Made by a program: the position numbers and the translations under genes
From: an uncultured Collinsella sp.
Lineage (GTDB): Bacteria > Actinomycetota > Coriobacteriia > Coriobacteriales > Coriobacteriaceae
Assembly: GCA_900549745.1 (NCBI GenBank)
Contig: URPJ01000010.1
Location: forward strand, 11,782-75,781
Direction of reading: 5' to 3'
DNA: 64,000 nucleotides
In this document: positions 62,543 to 64,000 of the stretch, in pieces
How positions within the stretch are numbered: the first letter of the stretch is position 1
Layout of the letters: every line of letters starts with the position of its first letter
The notes under the pieces: model-generated
The model's input: only the letters and a program-made list of their open reading frames with translations
Database searches by the model: none
What the model was told of the DNA's origin: nothing

Positions 62543-62963
62543 ATTAATCGAGCGCTCTATCGACAAAGATGCATCTACCATAACGGCATGGGGCGTGCTC
62601 GCCTTGTACCGACCCCAACCAATCCCGTCGGCGCGACTGCAGTCTCAAACAACCACCGGCACCATCCATCCGCACACGAGAGGCGATGGACACAGGCGAA
62701 CCCCTCAACCTCGCTATTCGTAAACTTCATCAGTGTTTCCACATCCCCATCAAAAGAATCCGAAAGACATCCCCCGCTAAGAAAACGCTTCTGAACATCT
62801 CGCTTTGCAGGCAAAGCCGCACCGGAGTGATGCAGAGGCCTGCGCAGGGTTTCACGGGTCCCCTTGACGCTGCCTAGCGGAAGTGCCACCCGGCATCCCT
62901 TCCATAACGCACGGGTAAACAAAGGGAAATAGCGCCACCCACCGCGCAAGGAAGGACGCCACC
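62543..62963. other. Gap with no recognisable gene
   Basis: The 420 bases between the remnant and the recombinase hold only overlapping short frames on both strands without start signals or protein-like composition. I see no RNA gene or long repeat. Confidence 0.5.
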
Positions 62964-63947
62964 ATGGATCTCACGAAAACGGCTAGAGAAATTACCCGCC
63001 TCATGCTCCCCTACCTGACCACGCAGCAGAACCGCCAGCTCAAAAAGGTTTTATCGCACTGCCTTTTCGATGAAAACCAGTTAGCTGAGAACAGCGGCGA
63101 CAGTGACAACAAATCATTCCTCGATCTTTTTCTGTCCGCGAAACGCCTCGAAGGTTGCTCGGATAGGACTGTCGCCTACTACGAAGCAACCATTAATAAA
63201 CTGCTTGAATCGTTCGACACGCCAGCCTGCGACCTGGGAACCGAAGAGATTAGGTCCTATCTTTCCGACTATCAGCAAAAAGCCGGCGTCAGTCGCGTCA
63301 CCGTCGACAATGTCCGAAGAATCATCTCAAGCTTCTACTCATGGCTCGAAGATGAAGACCATATCATCAAGAGTCCGGTTAGACGCATTAAAAGGGTCAA
63401 GGCCCCACAACCCATTAAGGAAACGTATAGCGATGAAGTCGTTGAGATTCTTTGTGATAACTGCGGGTCGCCCCGAAACCTTGCCCTGATCGACCTGTTG
63501 CGCTCCACGGGCATGCGTGTGGGCGAACTTGTCTCGTTGGACAGGAGCTCTGTCGACACCATCAATCGTGAGTGCATCGTACACGGCAAGGGAAATAAGG
63601 ACCGCATCGTCTATTTTGACGCAAAGACTAAAGTCCATATCGAGAATTACCTGTCAACCCGAATGGACAGCTCGGAAGCACTCTTCGTGTCGAGCAAGGC
63701 GCCACACGAGAGGCTACAAATTGGCGGCGTCGAGGCGCTGCTTAGAAAACTGGGGCGCGAGCTTGATTTAGGAAGGGTCCACCCTCATAAGTTCAGAAGA
63801 ACGCTTGCCACAAAGGCAATCGACAAAGGAATGCCCATCGAACAAGTCCAGGTGCTCCTTGGCCATAAAAAAATAGACACCACATTAAGGTACGCAATGG
63901 TCGACCAGCGCAATGTCAAAGCATCCCACCGCAGGTACCTAACTTAA
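62964..63947 (+). CDS. Tyrosine recombinase (phage-integrase family)
   Basis: A 327-residue recombinase. A SAM-like N-terminal DNA-binding domain is at about 50-135, then the catalytic domain with Arg185 (TGMRVGELV), Lys209 (GKGNKDR), His275 and Arg278 (HPHKFRRT), His301 (LGHKKIDT) and nucleophile Tyr310 (LRYAMV). All catalytic residues are present. AAGGA precedes ATG 62964. Its 3' end overlaps the minus-strand tail of an hsdS-like gene, as in phase-variable type I restriction loci where the recombinase inverts specificity cassettes. Confidence 0.92.
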   Translation: MDLTKTAREITRLMLPYLTTQQNRQLKKVLSHCLFDENQLAENSGDSDNKSFLDLFLSAKRLEGCSDRTVAYYEATINKLLESFDTPACDLGTEEIRSYLSDYQQKAGVSRVTVDNVRRIISSFYSWLEDEDHIIKSPVRRIKRVKAPQPIKETYSDEVVEILCDNCGSPRNLALIDLLRSTGMRVGELVSLDRSSVDTINRECIVHGKGNKDRIVYFDAKTKVHIENYLSTRMDSSEALFVSSKAPHERLQIGGVEALLRKLGRELDLGRVHPHKFRRTLATKAIDKGMPIEQVQVLLGHKKIDTTLRYAMVDQRNVKASHRRYLT

Positions 63948-64000
63948 ATTTCGATTTGTCGACCTGGGCGACGAAGTCGGCGAACTCCTGTTGGAGCTCG
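63916..64000 (-). CDS. 3' end of an hsdS-like type I restriction specificity gene (partial, truncated tail)
   Basis: On the minus strand the last 85 bases read ELQQEFADFVAQVDKSKF, then KLGTCGGML and a TGA stop at 63916-63918. The first part matches the C-terminal conserved helix of HsdS subunits. After KSKF the expected rest of the helix is missing, so this copy ends in unrelated sequence and is likely a silent or swapped cassette. The gene continues beyond the window. It overlaps the recombinase stop region by 32 bases. Confidence 0.7.
   Translation of the reverse strand, partial: ELQQEFADFVAQVDKSKFKLGTCGGML

Noticed and set aside
62575..62949. Minus-strand 124-codon frame before the recombinase
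   Set aside because: No start signal, no protein-like pattern and overlapping frames on the other strand.

Overview
This window most likely comes from a gut coriobacterium close to Collinsella (Actinomycetota). That is an inference from gene content, high GC and the style of the intergenic palindromes; no 16S gene is present. Gram-positive, high-GC features include a PASTA-less class A PBP with a Thr/Gly/Pro tail, FtsEX, a SecA with a SEC-C zinc tail, a split transketolase, a zinc-type S14, and Ala/Lys/Glu-rich tails on L31 and L17. Most genes are on the minus strand.

Layout. 0-5.5 kb: an Nramp metal transporter, rubredoxin with a flavin reductase-like protein, smpB with a TPR gene, tRNA-Glu and tRNA-Gln, and an ArsC/Spx-family protein. 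5.6-10.1 kb: a complete MurNAc-recycling locus (murR, murQ, murP, mupG). 10.2-24.3 kb: VanZ-like protein, serine recombinase, rnr, ftsEX, split transketolase, YitT-like protein, prfB, secA, rpmE. 24.5-39 kb: ACT protein, citrate synthase, two HAD phosphatases, adenine deaminase, tyrS, U32 protease-family protein, class A PBP, argR, a glycosyltransferase-like protein and truA. 39-48.8 kb: the distal spc and alpha operons, from rplE to rplQ. The expected upstream genes (rplX, rplN, the S10 operon) are missing at this site.

49-59.2 kb: a purine/urate-type catabolic locus matching the E. coli yge/yqe set. It holds ygeX, ygeY, ygeW, a MocA-like protein, a hydantoinase, yqeB, yqeC and xdhC, with a divergent PAS/HTH regulator. 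The molybdenum hydroxylase itself (xdhD type), ssnA and ygfK are not in the window. 59.3-64 kb: accessory DNA, with a Pro/Ala-rich single-pass protein, a DUF4143-type ATPase preceded by four motifs at an exact 33-bp period, orphan ORFs, a tyrosine recombinase, and a minus-strand hsdS tail running off the end. The last two suggest a phase-variable type I restriction-modification locus.

Intergenic regions are rich in palindromes. The clearest family is a 66-bp palindrome with three copies of identical length (2531, 48977, 51762). Two copies bracket xdhC-yqeB-yqeC, and one lies where the ribosomal cluster is interrupted.
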